Shown here: piece by piece, positions 13,150-23,405 of the stretch | Position numbering within the stretch: the stretch's first letter is position 1 | Layout of the letters: each line of letters opens with the position of its first letter | Source: Pseudomonas sichuanensis | Lineage (GTDB): Bacteria > Pseudomonadota > Gammaproteobacteria > Pseudomonadales > Pseudomonadaceae | Length of the DNA stretch: 41,060 bases | Reading direction: 5' to 3' | Assembly (NCBI RefSeq): GCF_003231305.1 | Contig: NZ_QKVM01000054.1 | Span: 1 to 41,060, forward strand | Made by a program: the position numbers and the translations under genes | The notes under the pieces: model-generated | Seen by the model: only the letters and a program-made list of their open reading frames with translations | What the model was told of the DNA's origin: nothing | The model's database searches: none

Positions 13150-13947
13150 TCAGATCGCGATAGAGTCGGTGATCGGCCCGGTTTGAGCCGCCCAGCAAAT
13201 GGCAGCGAAAGACATCGCATCCAGAGACGCTCCGCCGATCAAGCCGCCATCGATATCGGGTTGATTGAACAATTGTTCTGCGTTGTCGGCCTTCACACTG
13301 CCACCGTACAAAATCCGGCAATCGGCGGCCGCTGCGCGATCTTGGTCAGCCAAATATTGGCGGATGTGTCGATGCACCGCTTGCGCCTGCTCGGGCGTCG
13401 CCGTTTCGCCAGTACCAATGGCCCAGACCGGCTCGTAGGCAATCACGCCTTTAACCAGATCCTGAATGCCAACAGCCTTCAGTACCGCATTCAGCTGATT
13501 GGTGACGACCACTTCCGTTTCGCCGCTCTGACGCTGAGCGAGTGTTTCGCCCACACACAACACCGGAATGAGCCCGGCACGCAGCGCCGTAGCAAATTTC
13601 TTTGCCACGAGATCATCGTCCTCGGCATAAAGTGCACGGCGCTCCGAATGCCCGACCAACACAAAGCGACAGCCGATATCGTGGAGCATCGAAGCGCTGA
13701 CCTCACCGGTATGAGCGCCTGAGAGCTGGGCGCTGAGATTCTGCGCACCCAGTGCAACATCTGAATCATCAAGCAAATCGGCTACGGTCGTCAGGTAGGG
13801 ATACGGCGGGCAAAGCGCAACTTCAACGCTTTCAAAGCGTGAAATCACCGGCAGCAAACTAAGCAGCAACGACGCGTTTTCAGCACTGCTGCCATTCATT
13901 TTCCAGTTGCCGATCACCAGTTGTTTTTTGTTCGAAGAGGTCTGCAT
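13150..13947 (-). CDS. tpiA: Triosephosphate isomerase
   Basis: The 265-residue TIM-barrel enzyme interconverts dihydroxyacetone phosphate and glyceraldehyde-3-phosphate. Visible active-site parts are NWKMNGS (Lys about 15), VGHSERR (His about 100), AYEPVWAIGTG (Glu about 171, flexible loop) and the phosphate-binding GGSVKADN and GLIGGASLD near the C-terminus. The length is slightly above the usual 250. The ATG lies 3 bp after the eno stop, so the two are co-transcribed. It links DHAP from GlpD to GapN. It is likely a paralogue of a housekeeping tpiA located elsewhere. Confidence 0.95.
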   Translation of the reverse strand: MQTSSNKKQLVIGNWKMNGSSAENASLLLSLLPVISRFESVEVALCPPYPYLTTVADLLDDSDVALGAQNLSAQLSGAHTGEVSASMLHDIGCRFVLVGHSERRALYAEDDDLVAKKFATALRAGLIPVLCVGETLAQRQSGETEVVVTNQLNAVLKAVGIQDLVKGVIAYEPVWAIGTGETATPEQAQAVHRHIRQYLADQDRAAAADCRILYGGSVKADNAEQLFNQPDIDGGLIGGASLDAMSFAAICWAAQTGPITDSIAI

Positions 13948-13950
13948 GAT

Positions 13951-15252
13951 TCAGGCTTTCCTGTTCACAAGCGCGGCCGTGTTGTAAGGCGCCCGCTCCT
14001 GCAAGGCCTCTTCGATGCGCAACAAGCGGTTGTATTTACCGACGCGATCCGACCGGCTGAGGGAGCCTGTCTTGATCTGTCCCGCGCAAGTGGCGACGGC
14101 GAGGTCGGCGATGGTGGTGTCCTCGGTCTCACCCGAACGATGGGAGATGACGGCGGTGTAACCGGCATCTTGCGCCATGCGAATGGCGTCCAGCGTTTCG
14201 CTGAGCGTGCCGATCTGGTTGAACTTGATCAGGATCGAATTACCGATCCCTTTCTGAATGCCCTCACGCAGTATCTTGGTGTTGGTCACGAACAAGTCGT
14301 CACCCACCAATTGCACGTGACCCAGCTTTTGGGTCAGGCCTGCCCAGCCGTCCCAGTCACTTTCGTCCATCCCGTCTTCAATGGAGATAATCGGGTACTT
14401 GTCGCACAGCATCGCCAGGTAATCGGCAAAGCCTGCCGAATTGAACGACTGGCCTTCACCGGCGAGCACATATTGACCGCCCTCGTAGAACTCGGATGCC
14501 GCGCAATCGAGTGCCAGGGTAATGTCCTTGCCCAGCTCATAACCCGCTCGACTCACCGCTTCCTTGATAACAACCAGTGCTTCTTCGTTGGAGGCCAGCG
14601 AAGGCGCGAACCCACCCTCATCCCCCACCGCCGTGCTCAAGCCACGCTCCGACAAAACCTTCTTCAAGGAATGGAACACCTCGGCGCCCATGCGCAGGCC
14701 TTCACGGAACGACGATGCGCCGACGGGCTGGATCATGAATTCCTGGATGTCGATGTTGTTATCGGCATGCTCACCCCCGTTGATGATGTTCATCATGGGA
14801 ACCGGCATGCTGAACTGGCCAGGCGAGCCGTACAGCGCCGCCAAGTGTTCATACAAAGGAATGTTCTGAACCTTGGCCGCCGCTTTGGCGGTCGCCAGTG
14901 ACACGGCGAGAATCGCATTGGCCCCCAGGATGCTCTTACTCTCGGTGCCATCCAGCGCAATCATGACGTTGTCGATTTCGCGCTGGTTCAAAGCATCCAG
15001 TCCGATCAGGCACTCGCGGATCGGGTTGTTCACGTTCTCGACCGCTCGCATAACGCCTTTGCCCATGTAGCGCGCTGCGTTGTCCCGCAATTCAAGCGCT
15101 TCGCGTGACCCCGTCGAAGCACCAGAGGGCACGCTGGCGGTAGCACTGACGCCATTGGCGAGTGTCACCACGGCTTCAACCGTCGGGTTGCCTCGCGAGT
15201 CGAGGATTTCCCGAGCGCTGATGTGTTGAATCTGGCTGGTCTTGTTAAGCAT
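13951..15252 (-). CDS. eno: Enolase
   Basis: The 433-residue enzyme dehydrates 2-phosphoglycerate to phosphoenolpyruvate. Family landmarks are present in order: AREILDSRGNPTVE, VPSGASTGSREALELRD, SMPVPMMNIINGGEHADN, DEGGFAPSL, SIEDGMDESDW, LVGDDLFVTN, ILIKFNQIGTLSET (catalytic Lys) and ISHRSGETEDT. The start codon overlaps the end of the 56-codon gene upstream by 8 bp, suggesting coupled translation. Pseudomonas normally carries eno beside pyrG; this clustered copy is therefore probably a second isozyme. Confidence 0.95.
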   Translation of the reverse strand: MLNKTSQIQHISAREILDSRGNPTVEAVVTLANGVSATASVPSGASTGSREALELRDNAARYMGKGVMRAVENVNNPIRECLIGLDALNQREIDNVMIALDGTESKSILGANAILAVSLATAKAAAKVQNIPLYEHLAALYGSPGQFSMPVPMMNIINGGEHADNNIDIQEFMIQPVGASSFREGLRMGAEVFHSLKKVLSERGLSTAVGDEGGFAPSLASNEEALVVIKEAVSRAGYELGKDITLALDCAASEFYEGGQYVLAGEGQSFNSAGFADYLAMLCDKYPIISIEDGMDESDWDGWAGLTQKLGHVQLVGDDLFVTNTKILREGIQKGIGNSILIKFNQIGTLSETLDAIRMAQDAGYTAVISHRSGETEDTTIADLAVATCAGQIKTGSLSRSDRVGKYNRLLRIEEALQERAPYNTAALVNRKA

Positions 15253-15415
15253 GGTTTTCCCCCTTCGGATGGTTCGGAGCTTGCGTGCCGTCGCTCGGCG
15301 ACTTCAGTAATTCCTGCTGCTCCGCGTACTGCTCACGAAAATCGAAATCTCTTGGCCACGATTCACGATCATGGTTATTCGTTGCGTCGTGATCTGCTGA
15401 ATGGGTCTTACTCAT
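15245..15415 (-). CDS. Small hydrophilic protein (56 aa) between pyk and eno
   Basis: A short open frame begins with ATG at 15415, preceded by GAGGAAGG at good spacing, and ends 8 bp inside the eno start region. The product is highly hydrophilic (MSKTHSADHDATNN at the start, then RESWPRDFDFREQYAEQQEL), with no signal peptide, membrane segment or Cys. The good ribosome-binding site, the fit between pyk (15 bp upstream) and eno, and the overlap with eno argue that it is translated. It may serve to couple translation of pyk and eno or have its own role in the operon. I do not recognise a family. Confidence 0.65.
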   Translation of the reverse strand: MSKTHSADHDATNNHDRESWPRDFDFREQYAEQQELLKSPSDGTQAPNHPKGENHA

Positions 15416-15429
15416 CAGTCCTTCCTCAC

Positions 15430-16878
15430 TCAGCGAATGGCTTCACCGACGCACACGACTCGAAGGGAGTTCGTGCCACCTTGGGCGTTGGCGTAGTCGC
15501 CTTTGGTAATCAGCACGTGATCGCCAGCCTTGACGACGCCACGCCGGGTCAGCTCCGCAACGGCCTTCTCGTTCACCAACTCAGGGTCGAAATCATCGCT
15601 GTCGAACGGAATGGTGGTGACACCACGGAACAGCGTGACCCGGTTCTGAGTAGCCAGATTGCGAGAGAATGCAAAAATGGGCAGGTGCGAGCGAATGCGC
15701 GACATCAAACGAGGGGTATCGCCGCTCTCCGTCATGCAGATGATGGCTTTGACGCCATGCAGATGGTTGGCTGCATACATCGCTGACATCGCGATGGATT
15801 CGTCGATCTTGTGGAACACTTGATCGACACGGTGCTTGGAGCGATGGGATTGAGGGTGTTTTTCCGCACCGATAATGATCCGGTGCATGGCCTCAACCGT
15901 CTCGATCGGATAGGCACCGGCCGCGGTTTCAGCGGAGAGCATCACCGCATCGGTACCATCCAGCACCGCATTGGCCACGTCGAACACTTCAGCACGGGTC
16001 GGCATAGATTGAGTGATCATCGACTCCATCATCTGCGTCGCCGTGATTACCACGCGATTCAGTGTGCGAGCACGGTCAATAATCAGCTTTTGCACGGCCA
16101 CCAATTCTGCATCGCCAATCTCAACGCCCAGATCGCCACGAGCGACCATTACACCTTCCGATGCTTCAATGATCGCGTCCAGAATACGTAGATCGTTGAC
16201 GGTTTCTGCGCGCTCGATCTTCGCGATCAAGCCTGCCTGCCCTCCAGCTTCATGCAGCAACCGACGCGCCAATTCCATATCCGAAGCATCGCGTGGGAAC
16301 GACACAGCCAGGTAGTCCACCTGCATTTCTGCGGCAGTCTTGATATCGGCGAAGTCCTTCTCGGTCAGTGCCGACGCAGACAATCCCCCACCTTTGCGGT
16401 TGATCCCTTTGTTGTTCGAAAGCGGCCCGCTGACCAGGACTTCGCAGATCAATCGCGTCGCCTCGACCTTCAGGACCCTAAGCTCGATTCGCCCATCATC
16501 AAGCAGCAAAATGTCGTACGGACGGCTATCGGTGATCAGCGCTTCGTAGTCAATACCGACTCGCTGCTGGTCCCCTGCATTCTTGTCCAGGGAAGCGTCG
16601 AGAACGAACTGCTGACCCTTTTCCAGGATCACCTTTCCTTGCGCGAATCGCGCAATTCGAATTTTCGGACCTTGCAAATCAGCCAACACCGCCACGAAGC
16701 GGCCATGCTTGGCAGCCAGCTCACGGACCAACCTCGCCCGGGCAATGTGATCCTCCGCCTTGCCGTGAGAAAAATTCAGACGCACGACATCCACGCCTGC
16801 TTTGACCAACCCCTCGATGGCTTCGAATGATTCGGTTGCTGGCCCCAATGTAGCCACAATTTTTGTTCTGCGTTGCAT
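15430..16878 (-). CDS. pyk: Pyruvate kinase
   Basis: The protein (482 residues from the ATG at 16878) transfers phosphate from phosphoenolpyruvate to ADP. Landmarks: RRTKIVATLGPAT, VDVVRLNFSHGKAEDH, LADLQGPKIR, NNKGINRKGGG, the metal-binding EGVMVARGDLGVEIG, VITATQMMESMI and AVMLSAETAAGAYP. The C-terminal allosteric domain is present. The start at 16878 is preferred over upstream GTG codons because MQRRTKI is the family N-terminus. It is the first gene of the five-enzyme operon; a short palindrome at 16896-16907 lies just upstream. Pseudomonas usually has PykA and PykF isozymes; this one is linked to glpD. Confidence 0.93.
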   Translation of the reverse strand: MQRRTKIVATLGPATESFEAIEGLVKAGVDVVRLNFSHGKAEDHIARARLVRELAAKHGRFVAVLADLQGPKIRIARFAQGKVILEKGQQFVLDASLDKNAGDQQRVGIDYEALITDSRPYDILLLDDGRIELRVLKVEATRLICEVLVSGPLSNNKGINRKGGGLSASALTEKDFADIKTAAEMQVDYLAVSFPRDASDMELARRLLHEAGGQAGLIAKIERAETVNDLRILDAIIEASEGVMVARGDLGVEIGDAELVAVQKLIIDRARTLNRVVITATQMMESMITQSMPTRAEVFDVANAVLDGTDAVMLSAETAAGAYPIETVEAMHRIIIGAEKHPQSHRSKHRVDQVFHKIDESIAMSAMYAANHLHGVKAIICMTESGDTPRLMSRIRSHLPIFAFSRNLATQNRVTLFRGVTTIPFDSDDFDPELVNEKAVAELTRRGVVKAGDHVLITKGDYANAQGGTNSLRVVCVGEAIR

Positions 16879-16895
16879 GACAGTCACCACTTCAA

Positions 16896-16907
16896 ATACG
16901 TTCGTAT
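16896..16907. promoter_or_regulatory. Short palindrome upstream of pyk
   Basis: ATACG-TT-CGTAT lies 18-29 bp before the pyk start on the minus strand, with flanking TTCA and TGAA extending the symmetry imperfectly. It is well placed for an operator covering the start of the operon transcript. It does not match the GlpR-like motifs at glpD and glpF, so a different regulator is possible. Confidence 0.4.
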
Positions 16908-17023
16908 GAATAGCGCCCCGTATAAATCCGAAGCCCTGCTTCGCTAACCCATGCGCGAATTGTTCGAGCCCGGCACGCCGAAGCCGGCCGGGATGCTCGA
17001 AGGTCGGTCATGATTCGCGGTAG

Positions 17024-17055
17024 AAAGCCCCTGAATCGTAGAGTTCAGGGGCTTT
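17024..17055 (-). terminator. Terminator-like hairpin between glpD and pyk
   Basis: AAAGCCCCTGAA (17024-17035) and TTCAGGGGCTTT (17044-17055) form a perfect 12-bp stem with an 8-nt loop. The A/T ends allow termination in either direction. It sits 20 bp past the glpD stop, so it ends the glpD transcript and separates it from the pyk operon. Confidence 0.8.
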
Positions 17056-17074
17056 GCTTTAACCGGACTCCCGA

Positions 17075-18613
17075 TCAGGCCGTTTCGATCTTGCTGCGGT
17101 TCTGCTCGACCTTATTCAGGTAGTCCTTGAGGTTTTCCTGTTCCGCCGGTGTGATAAACAAACCGAGCTTGCTGCGGCGCCACAGAATGTCGTGCGCGGT
17201 GGTGGCCCACTCTTCACTGCACAGGTAATCGACTTCACGGGTGTAGAGCCCGCCGCCGATGTGTTCGCCCAGATCGCTCAGGTTCTGCACGCCTTCCAGC
17301 ATGCGCCAGGTGCGGCTGCCATAAGTGGTGGCCCAACGGCTTGCGATTTCGCTTGGCATCCAGTCGAACTTGTCGCAAATCAGCGAGCTCAATGCCTGCG
17401 GGGTGGTCATGTCTTCGCCGCCGGGCAGAGTCGATTGCGCGGTCCAGCTCGGCTTGATGCCTTTAAAGAACGGCGCCAGTTGCGCCAGGGCCGATTCGGC
17501 CAGTTTGCGATAAGTCGTCAGCTTGCCCCCGAACACCGACAACAATGGCGCCTCTGCCGCACTGCCGGACAGGGCCAGGGTGTAGTCGCGAGTCACGGCC
17601 GAAGGGTTGTCGGATTCGTCATTGCACAGTGGGCGAACGCCAGAGTAGCTGTGCAGGATGTCCTCGCGGCTCAGTCGCTTCTTGAAGTGCGCGTTGACCA
17701 CCTTGAGCAGGTAATCGGTTTCGCCTTCGGTGATCGTCACTTTGGCCGGGTCGCCGGTGTATTCGCGGTCGGTGGTACCGATCAGGGTGAAGTGGTTCAG
17801 ATACGGAATAGCGAACACGATGCGCTGGTCTTCGTTCTGCAGAATGAAAGCATTCGGCGCGTCGTAGAGTTTCGGCACGATCAGGTGGCTGCCCTGGATC
17901 AGGCGGATGCCATACGGTGATTCCAACATCAGGTCATCGCGAATGAACTTGGCGACCCAGGGGCCGGCCGCATTCACTAGCGCCTTGGCGCGAATCGAAA
18001 ACAGGTTGCCGTCAGCGCGTTCCAGGTGCAGGTGCCACAAACCGTTGCTGCGCCGGGCGCTGACGCAGCGGGTTTGGGTGTGAACATGAGCGCCTTTCTC
18101 GCGGGCGGCCATGGCATTCAATACGACGAGGCGAGCGTCATCGACCCAGCAATCGGAATATTCGAAGCCTTTGGTGATTTCGCTTTTCAGCGGGCTGTCC
18201 GGACCGAACTTCAGGCTTTTCGAACCTTCAAGTTTTTCCCGTTTGCCCAGGTGGTCATAAAGGAACAGACCGGCGCGGATCATCCATGCAGGTCGCAGGT
18301 GCGGGCGGTGTGGCAACACGAAGCGCATCTGCTTGACGATGTGCGGCGCCTTGGCCAGCAGCACCTCGCGCTCGGCCAGGGCTTCTCGAACCAGGCGGAA
18401 TTCGTAATGTTCGAGGTAGCGCAGGCCGCCGTGGATCAGTTTGCTGCTGGCCGACGACGTGTGGCTGGCCAGGTCGTCCTTTTCGCAAAGGAACACCGAA
18501 AGACCGCGACCGGCGGCATCCGCTGCGATCCCCACGCCATTGATCCCACCACCGATGACGGCGATATCGTAGACCTCAGCGAGAGGGGGCGTAGGCAAGG
18601 TAGAAGTGAGCAT
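17075..18613 (-). CDS. glpD: Aerobic glycerol-3-phosphate dehydrogenase
   Basis: The 512-residue FAD-dependent enzyme oxidises sn-glycerol-3-phosphate to DHAP at the inner membrane and passes electrons to quinone. The dinucleotide-binding GGGINGVGIAADAAGRGLSV is near residues 20-40, followed by EKDDLASHTSSASSKLIHGG, the LRYLEHYEF segment and GVRPLCNDE, all typical of GlpD. The ATG follows a GAGG motif. Upstream, between glpD and glpR, lie palindromes likely to bind GlpR. Its product DHAP is the substrate of the tpiA gene downstream. Confidence 0.95.
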   Translation of the reverse strand: MLTSTLPTPPLAEVYDIAVIGGGINGVGIAADAAGRGLSVFLCEKDDLASHTSSASSKLIHGGLRYLEHYEFRLVREALAEREVLLAKAPHIVKQMRFVLPHRPHLRPAWMIRAGLFLYDHLGKREKLEGSKSLKFGPDSPLKSEITKGFEYSDCWVDDARLVVLNAMAAREKGAHVHTQTRCVSARRSNGLWHLHLERADGNLFSIRAKALVNAAGPWVAKFIRDDLMLESPYGIRLIQGSHLIVPKLYDAPNAFILQNEDQRIVFAIPYLNHFTLIGTTDREYTGDPAKVTITEGETDYLLKVVNAHFKKRLSREDILHSYSGVRPLCNDESDNPSAVTRDYTLALSGSAAEAPLLSVFGGKLTTYRKLAESALAQLAPFFKGIKPSWTAQSTLPGGEDMTTPQALSSLICDKFDWMPSEIASRWATTYGSRTWRMLEGVQNLSDLGEHIGGGLYTREVDYLCSEEWATTAHDILWRRSKLGLFITPAEQENLKDYLNKVEQNRSKIETA

Positions 18614-18646
18614 CGGCAGGCCTCAGGGCTTTGTTGTGCATTTGAA

Positions 18647-18761
18647 TTCGAACATTAATGTTCATTTTCGAAAATTGCAACCGAAATTGACGCCCGCGAC
18701 CACTTAACTTCGATTGAAAATACTCATCGAAGGGCCGCTAAAGGAACATTTTCGAACATTT
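18647..18761. promoter_or_regulatory. glpD promoter region with GlpR-like operators
   Basis: The region contains a perfect palindrome GAACATTAATGTTC (18650-18663), a second palindrome TTTTCGAAAA (18665-18674), and GGAACATTTTCGAACATTT (18743-18761). The same AATGTTC and ATTCGAAAA words occur upstream of glpF. Since GlpR is encoded next door, these are its probable binding sites, through which glycerol-3-phosphate would induce glpD. Confidence 0.65.
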
Positions 18762-18769
18762 AGATGTGC

Positions 18770-18780
18770 GGGGGGGGGGG
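18770..18780 (+). repeat. Homopolymer of 11 G
   Basis: A run of eleven G lies 31 bp beyond the glpR stop, between glpR and the glpD promoter. Such runs are prone to length change by slippage and to sequencing error. Confidence 0.8.
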
Positions 18781-18811
18781 ATTTGTAGTGCGGGCTTAAC
18801 CGCCCTTGGGG

Positions 18812-19567
18812 TTAAACAACCTCGAGGCGAATCTTGTGTTGACTCAGTAGCTGCGCCAGCGCCGGCACTGGCGGCTGATCGGTGACCAGGCAATCGATCA
18901 GGCTGATCGGTCCCAGTCGAACCATGGCGTTACGACCAAATTTACTGGAGTCGGCCGCCAGTATTACTTGTCGGGCATTGGCGATGATTGCCTGGGATAC
19001 CCGCACTTCCTGATAGTCGAAATCCAGCAGGCTGCCGTCTTCGTCGATCCCGCTGATACCGACCAGGGCGAAGTCGACCTTGAACTGGTTGATGAAATCG
19101 ACGCTGGCCTGGCCGACGACACCGCTGTCGCGGCGCACATTGCCGCCAGCGAGCAGGACTTCGAAATCATCCTTGGCGCTGAGGATCGAGGCGACGTGCA
19201 GGTTGTTGGTGATCACCTTGAGCTGGGTGTGATTGAGCAGCGCCCGGGCGATGGATTCGGTGGTGGTGCCGATGTTGATGAACAGCGAGGCGTGATCGGG
19301 AATCTGGGCGGCGATAGCTTCGGCGATGCGTTGTTTCTCATCGCGCATTTGATCGGCACGCATGGCGTAGGCAGTGTTTTCTACGCTTGAATCGTAAGCA
19401 GCGCCGCCGTGATAGCGACGCAACAAATTTACTTCCGCCAATTGATTGATATCGCGGCGGATGGTCTGCGGTGTAACGACGAACAGCTGAGCCATTTCCT
19501 CGATGCTGACGTAACCGCGTTCGCGGACCAGCTCGAGGATTTGCTGCTGACGGGGAGGCAGATTCAT
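18812..19567 (-). CDS. glpR: DeoR-family repressor of glycerol metabolism
   Basis: The 251-residue protein has an N-terminal DeoR helix-turn-helix (RQQQILELVRERGYVSIEEM, then FVVTPQTIRRDINQLAEVNLL, residues about 6-45) and a C-terminal effector domain with the NIGTTTESIARAL sugar-phosphate-binding loop (about 98-110) and LAGGNVRRDSGVVG. It represses glp genes and is released by glycerol-3-phosphate. It lies between glpK and glpD, the usual Pseudomonas order. The start is preceded by GGAAG. Confidence 0.93.
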   Translation of the reverse strand: MNLPPRQQQILELVRERGYVSIEEMAQLFVVTPQTIRRDINQLAEVNLLRRYHGGAAYDSSVENTAYAMRADQMRDEKQRIAEAIAAQIPDHASLFINIGTTTESIARALLNHTQLKVITNNLHVASILSAKDDFEVLLAGGNVRRDSGVVGQASVDFINQFKVDFALVGISGIDEDGSLLDFDYQEVRVSQAIIANARQVILAADSSKFGRNAMVRLGPISLIDCLVTDQPPVPALAQLLSQHKIRLEVV

Positions 19568-19662
19568 GGGGCTTCCTTTGGGCTGCCGTGCAAAATTTGC
19601 CCATGATGCCGCAGGAATCCACTCCCTGCCAGTTACATACGGATACGAGTCAGTGCTCTGGC

Positions 19663-21168
<1,506 letters not shown>

Positions 21169-21265
21169 GTCGATTGCCTTGGACGAAATAAGGGGGGGTG
21201 GGGGCGCGAGATCAGGGTTGGGCAGGATTTCGCGCCGCCGCTTTCAAGAAACTTTTACTTTGCCG

Positions 21266-22108
21266 TCAATGGCGTGTTCTGCAGGCGTGTTCTGCATCCT
21301 TTGTAGCAGGTATGACGCTGGGTAGATGGCGGGCAATCAGCCCGCGATAGGCGGCAGCGCCGAGGCAGGCACCGATGATCGGTGCAAAAATCGGAATCAG
21401 GAAGTACGGAATATCGCGCCCGCCGGTAAAAGATATTTCACCCCAGCCGGCGAAGAAGGTCATCAATTTAGGACCGAAATCGCGCGCCGGGTTCATCGCA
21501 AAACCGGTCAGCGGGCCCATCGAGCTGCCGATCACGGCAATCAGCAGACCGATCAGCAACGGCGCCAGTGGGCCCTTTGGTAGACCATTGTTGTCGTCGG
21601 TCAGGGACATGATCACGCCCATTAGAATGGCGGTGATGATCACTTCAACCAGAAATGCTTGGCCCGTCGACAAGGCAGGGTTCGGGAAGGTCGAGAACAC
21701 CGAGGCCAGTTCCAGGCTGGCTTGTGTGCCGCGAACCATATGGTGCGTTTGTTCGAAATCGAAGAACAGGTTGCTGTAAAGCGTGTAAACCAACAACGCT
21801 GCGCAGAAGGCGCCAGCGACCTGGGAGAAGATGTAGAACGGTAGTTTGCGCTTTTCAAAGTCGGCAAAAATGCACAGCGCAATACTGACTGCCGGATTGA
21901 GGTGGGCGCCGGAAACACCGGCGGTCAGGTAGATCGCCATGCTCACGCCGATCCCCCAGATGATGCTGATTTCCCAAAGGCCAAAGCTGGCACCCGCGAC
22001 CTTGAGCGCGGCAACACAGCCCGTACCAAAGAAGATCAGTAAAGCAGTACCCAGGAACTCGGCCATGCATTGGCTCGAGAGCGAAGGTTGTTGTAATGCA
22101 GTCGTCAT
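21266..22108 (-). CDS. glpF: Glycerol facilitator (aquaglyceroporin)
   Basis: The 280-residue inner-membrane channel has six hydrophobic segments and the two half-helix pore motifs GAHLNPAVS (about residue 66-74) and GFAMNPARD (about residue 205-213); the second has the Asp after NPAR that is typical of glycerol-conducting members. The start follows a GAGG motif. It is the first gene of the glpF-glpK unit and has GlpR-like operators upstream. Confidence 0.95.
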   Translation of the reverse strand: MTTALQQPSLSSQCMAEFLGTALLIFFGTGCVAALKVAGASFGLWEISIIWGIGVSMAIYLTAGVSGAHLNPAVSIALCIFADFEKRKLPFYIFSQVAGAFCAALLVYTLYSNLFFDFEQTHHMVRGTQASLELASVFSTFPNPALSTGQAFLVEVIITAILMGVIMSLTDDNNGLPKGPLAPLLIGLLIAVIGSSMGPLTGFAMNPARDFGPKLMTFFAGWGEISFTGGRDIPYFLIPIFAPIIGACLGAAAYRGLIARHLPSVIPATKDAEHACRTRH

Positions 22109-22220
22109 TGAAAACCTCGTTTTTTGTTGTTGTCGGGCGCTTTTTCATCAGGGTCAAAGCGCGATTTTCACTGAAGCAAGATCCCCTTCGATCTCGAGCT
22201 TGCTGCCGAGTGTTGCAGTG

Positions 22221-22252
22221 GAACATTCGCAAAATGTTCACATTCGAAAAAT
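22221..22252. promoter_or_regulatory. GlpR-like operator upstream of glpFK
   Basis: GAACATT (22221-22227) and AATGTTC (22233-22239) form an inverted repeat with a 5-bp spacer, followed at once by CATTCGAAAAAT. The same words occur at the glpD operators. The site lies about 110 bp upstream of the glpF start. No gene is seen between 22109 and 22479; the rest of that stretch is leader and promoter DNA. Confidence 0.65.
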
Positions 22253-22479
22253 ACAGACATTGAACACTGGTGTCAAAGGTCGAAAGTGAATAAAAACCCA
22301 ATTCAACTATTAGTCATTAGTCACATGAATCATCGTTCTTGCTTAATCAGCGCCTCTCTCTGACGAGCGGCAACAAGCGCTGGTAGCCCTTTGGAAATTG
22401 GCCAAATAGAGCCTTGTGTCGATCAATGACCTAGAATCCAGCACACCATTTTTCTTCAGCCGCCAAGCCAAGAGCTACC

Positions 22480-22680
22480 ATTACACCCGCATTGGATTTG
22501 TTGAAAAAAGTTCGTTACGAACATCGTGCGCGCAGTTACGAACATTATCCCAAGGCAGCGTCTTATGGGCTGGAGCCCGCGGAGAACTTCGGATTGGACC
22601 TACGCAAGTGTTCAAGGCATTGCTGGGCGGCTACTGAGAAGTTCGAGTTGCCGGTAGCCGTGGTGCCGGTCGTTTGGCAC
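22480..22680 (+). pseudogene. ybaK/ebsC-type Cys-tRNA(Pro) deacylase, broken
   Basis: The reading TPALDLLKKVRYEHRARSYE then HYPKAASYGLEPAENFGLD matches the N-terminus of YbaK, an enzyme that hydrolyses mischarged Cys-tRNA(Pro). The usual ATG is ATT here. Family similarity then jumps frame (TQVFKALL) and back (AATEKFELPVAVVPV), so at least two indels have occurred. The remainder of the gene is lost where IS66 DNA begins at about 22680. From memory, ybaK is the normal divergent neighbour of glpF in Pseudomonas, so this point marks where foreign DNA enters the conserved chromosome. Confidence 0.65.
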
Positions 22681-22683
22681 TGA

Positions 22684-23022
22684 CGGCAGGCGAAGTTTCC
22701 CACCGCAACCAGAACATTGTGATTCGGGCTGATGGACGTGAATTTCGCGAGGCAGGTGTTCAGGTAATGGCTTGCGCCGAGAGATAGGGCGAGGTGGCGG
22801 TTCGGTTGGCGGCGTCAGTTCCGTCTGGCTGACTTGCAACTCTTCAAGACTCAGTTGGAGCTGATCGATCATCGCGTCCAGTTGCTCGGAGCTGCGACCG
22901 AACTGCGTACGACGCAGCTTGGCGATCATCATTTTCAAGCGCTCAATCTCTGCCCGCTGGGCAGAGACCAGAGCCTTCAAGACTTGAAGATCGTTAGGCA
23001 GAGAGTCGGTCGCGAGAGTCAT
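22684..23022 (-). pseudogene. IS66-family TnpC transposase, N-terminal fragment
   Basis: The product starts MTLATDSLPNDLQVLKALVS and carries the leucine-zipper-like region (KALVSAQRAEIERLKMMIAK), the RRTQFGRSSEQLD block and the beginning of the zinc-finger region HLPREIHVHQPES-CSGCGGKLR, as in IS66 transposases. Similarity ends after the second CxxC and the frame closes within the ybaK remnant, so the DDE catalytic domain (over 350 residues) is gone. Confidence 0.8.
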
Positions 23023-23060
23023 GACCGAATGTTACTTGGGATTTTTTTCAGCGTGGCAAG

Positions 23061-23405
23061 TCAGACCGCGAGGACAGGTGCTGTACGAATTGGCCTGCGC
23101 CAATCAATGCCTTCCAACAGCATCGACAACTGCGCAGCCGTCAGCGACACGCTGCCGCTGGTTGCTTGCGGCCAGACGAAGCGCCCTTGTTCCAGCCGTT
23201 TGCAAAACAGGCACAACCCGTCGCCGTCCCACCACAGCAATTTGATCCGGTCACCGCGCCGTCCGCGAAAGGCGAAAATCTGACCGGAGAACGGATCGGC
23301 TTTAAGCTGAGTCTGCACCAGTGCGGCTAAACCGTCGAAGCCACGGCGCATGTCCGTGACACCGGCGGCGATCCAGATGCGGGCTCCAGCGGGAGGAGAA
23401 ATCAT
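23061..23405 (-). CDS. IS66-family accessory protein TnpB
   Basis: The 114-residue protein (IWIAAGVTDMRRGFDGLAAL, then FAFRGRRGDRIKLLWWDGDGLCLF and KRLEQGRFVWP) is an intact IS66 Orf2/TnpB protein, a small accessory factor needed for IS66 transposition. Its ATG overlaps the stop of the upstream tnpA fragment (ATGA), the normal arrangement. Because both neighbours are truncated it can no longer mobilise this copy by itself. Confidence 0.88.
   Translation of the reverse strand: MISPPAGARIWIAAGVTDMRRGFDGLAALVQTQLKADPFSGQIFAFRGRRGDRIKLLWWDGDGLCLFCKRLEQGRFVWPQATSGSVSLTAAQLSMLLEGIDWRRPIRTAPVLAV

Noticed and set aside
13921..14901. 326-codon frame on the plus strand
   Set aside because: Antisense to the highly conserved eno gene; codon-position shadow of GC-rich DNA.
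16915..17020. Possible tRNA or small RNA gene between pyk and glpD
   Set aside because: GC-rich stems are present but no tRNA cloverleaf with a T-loop and anticodon arm could be drawn.
22612..22690. Last part of the IS66 TnpC frame as native C-terminus
   Set aside because: Family similarity stops after the CxxC block; the remaining codons are read from ybaK DNA.
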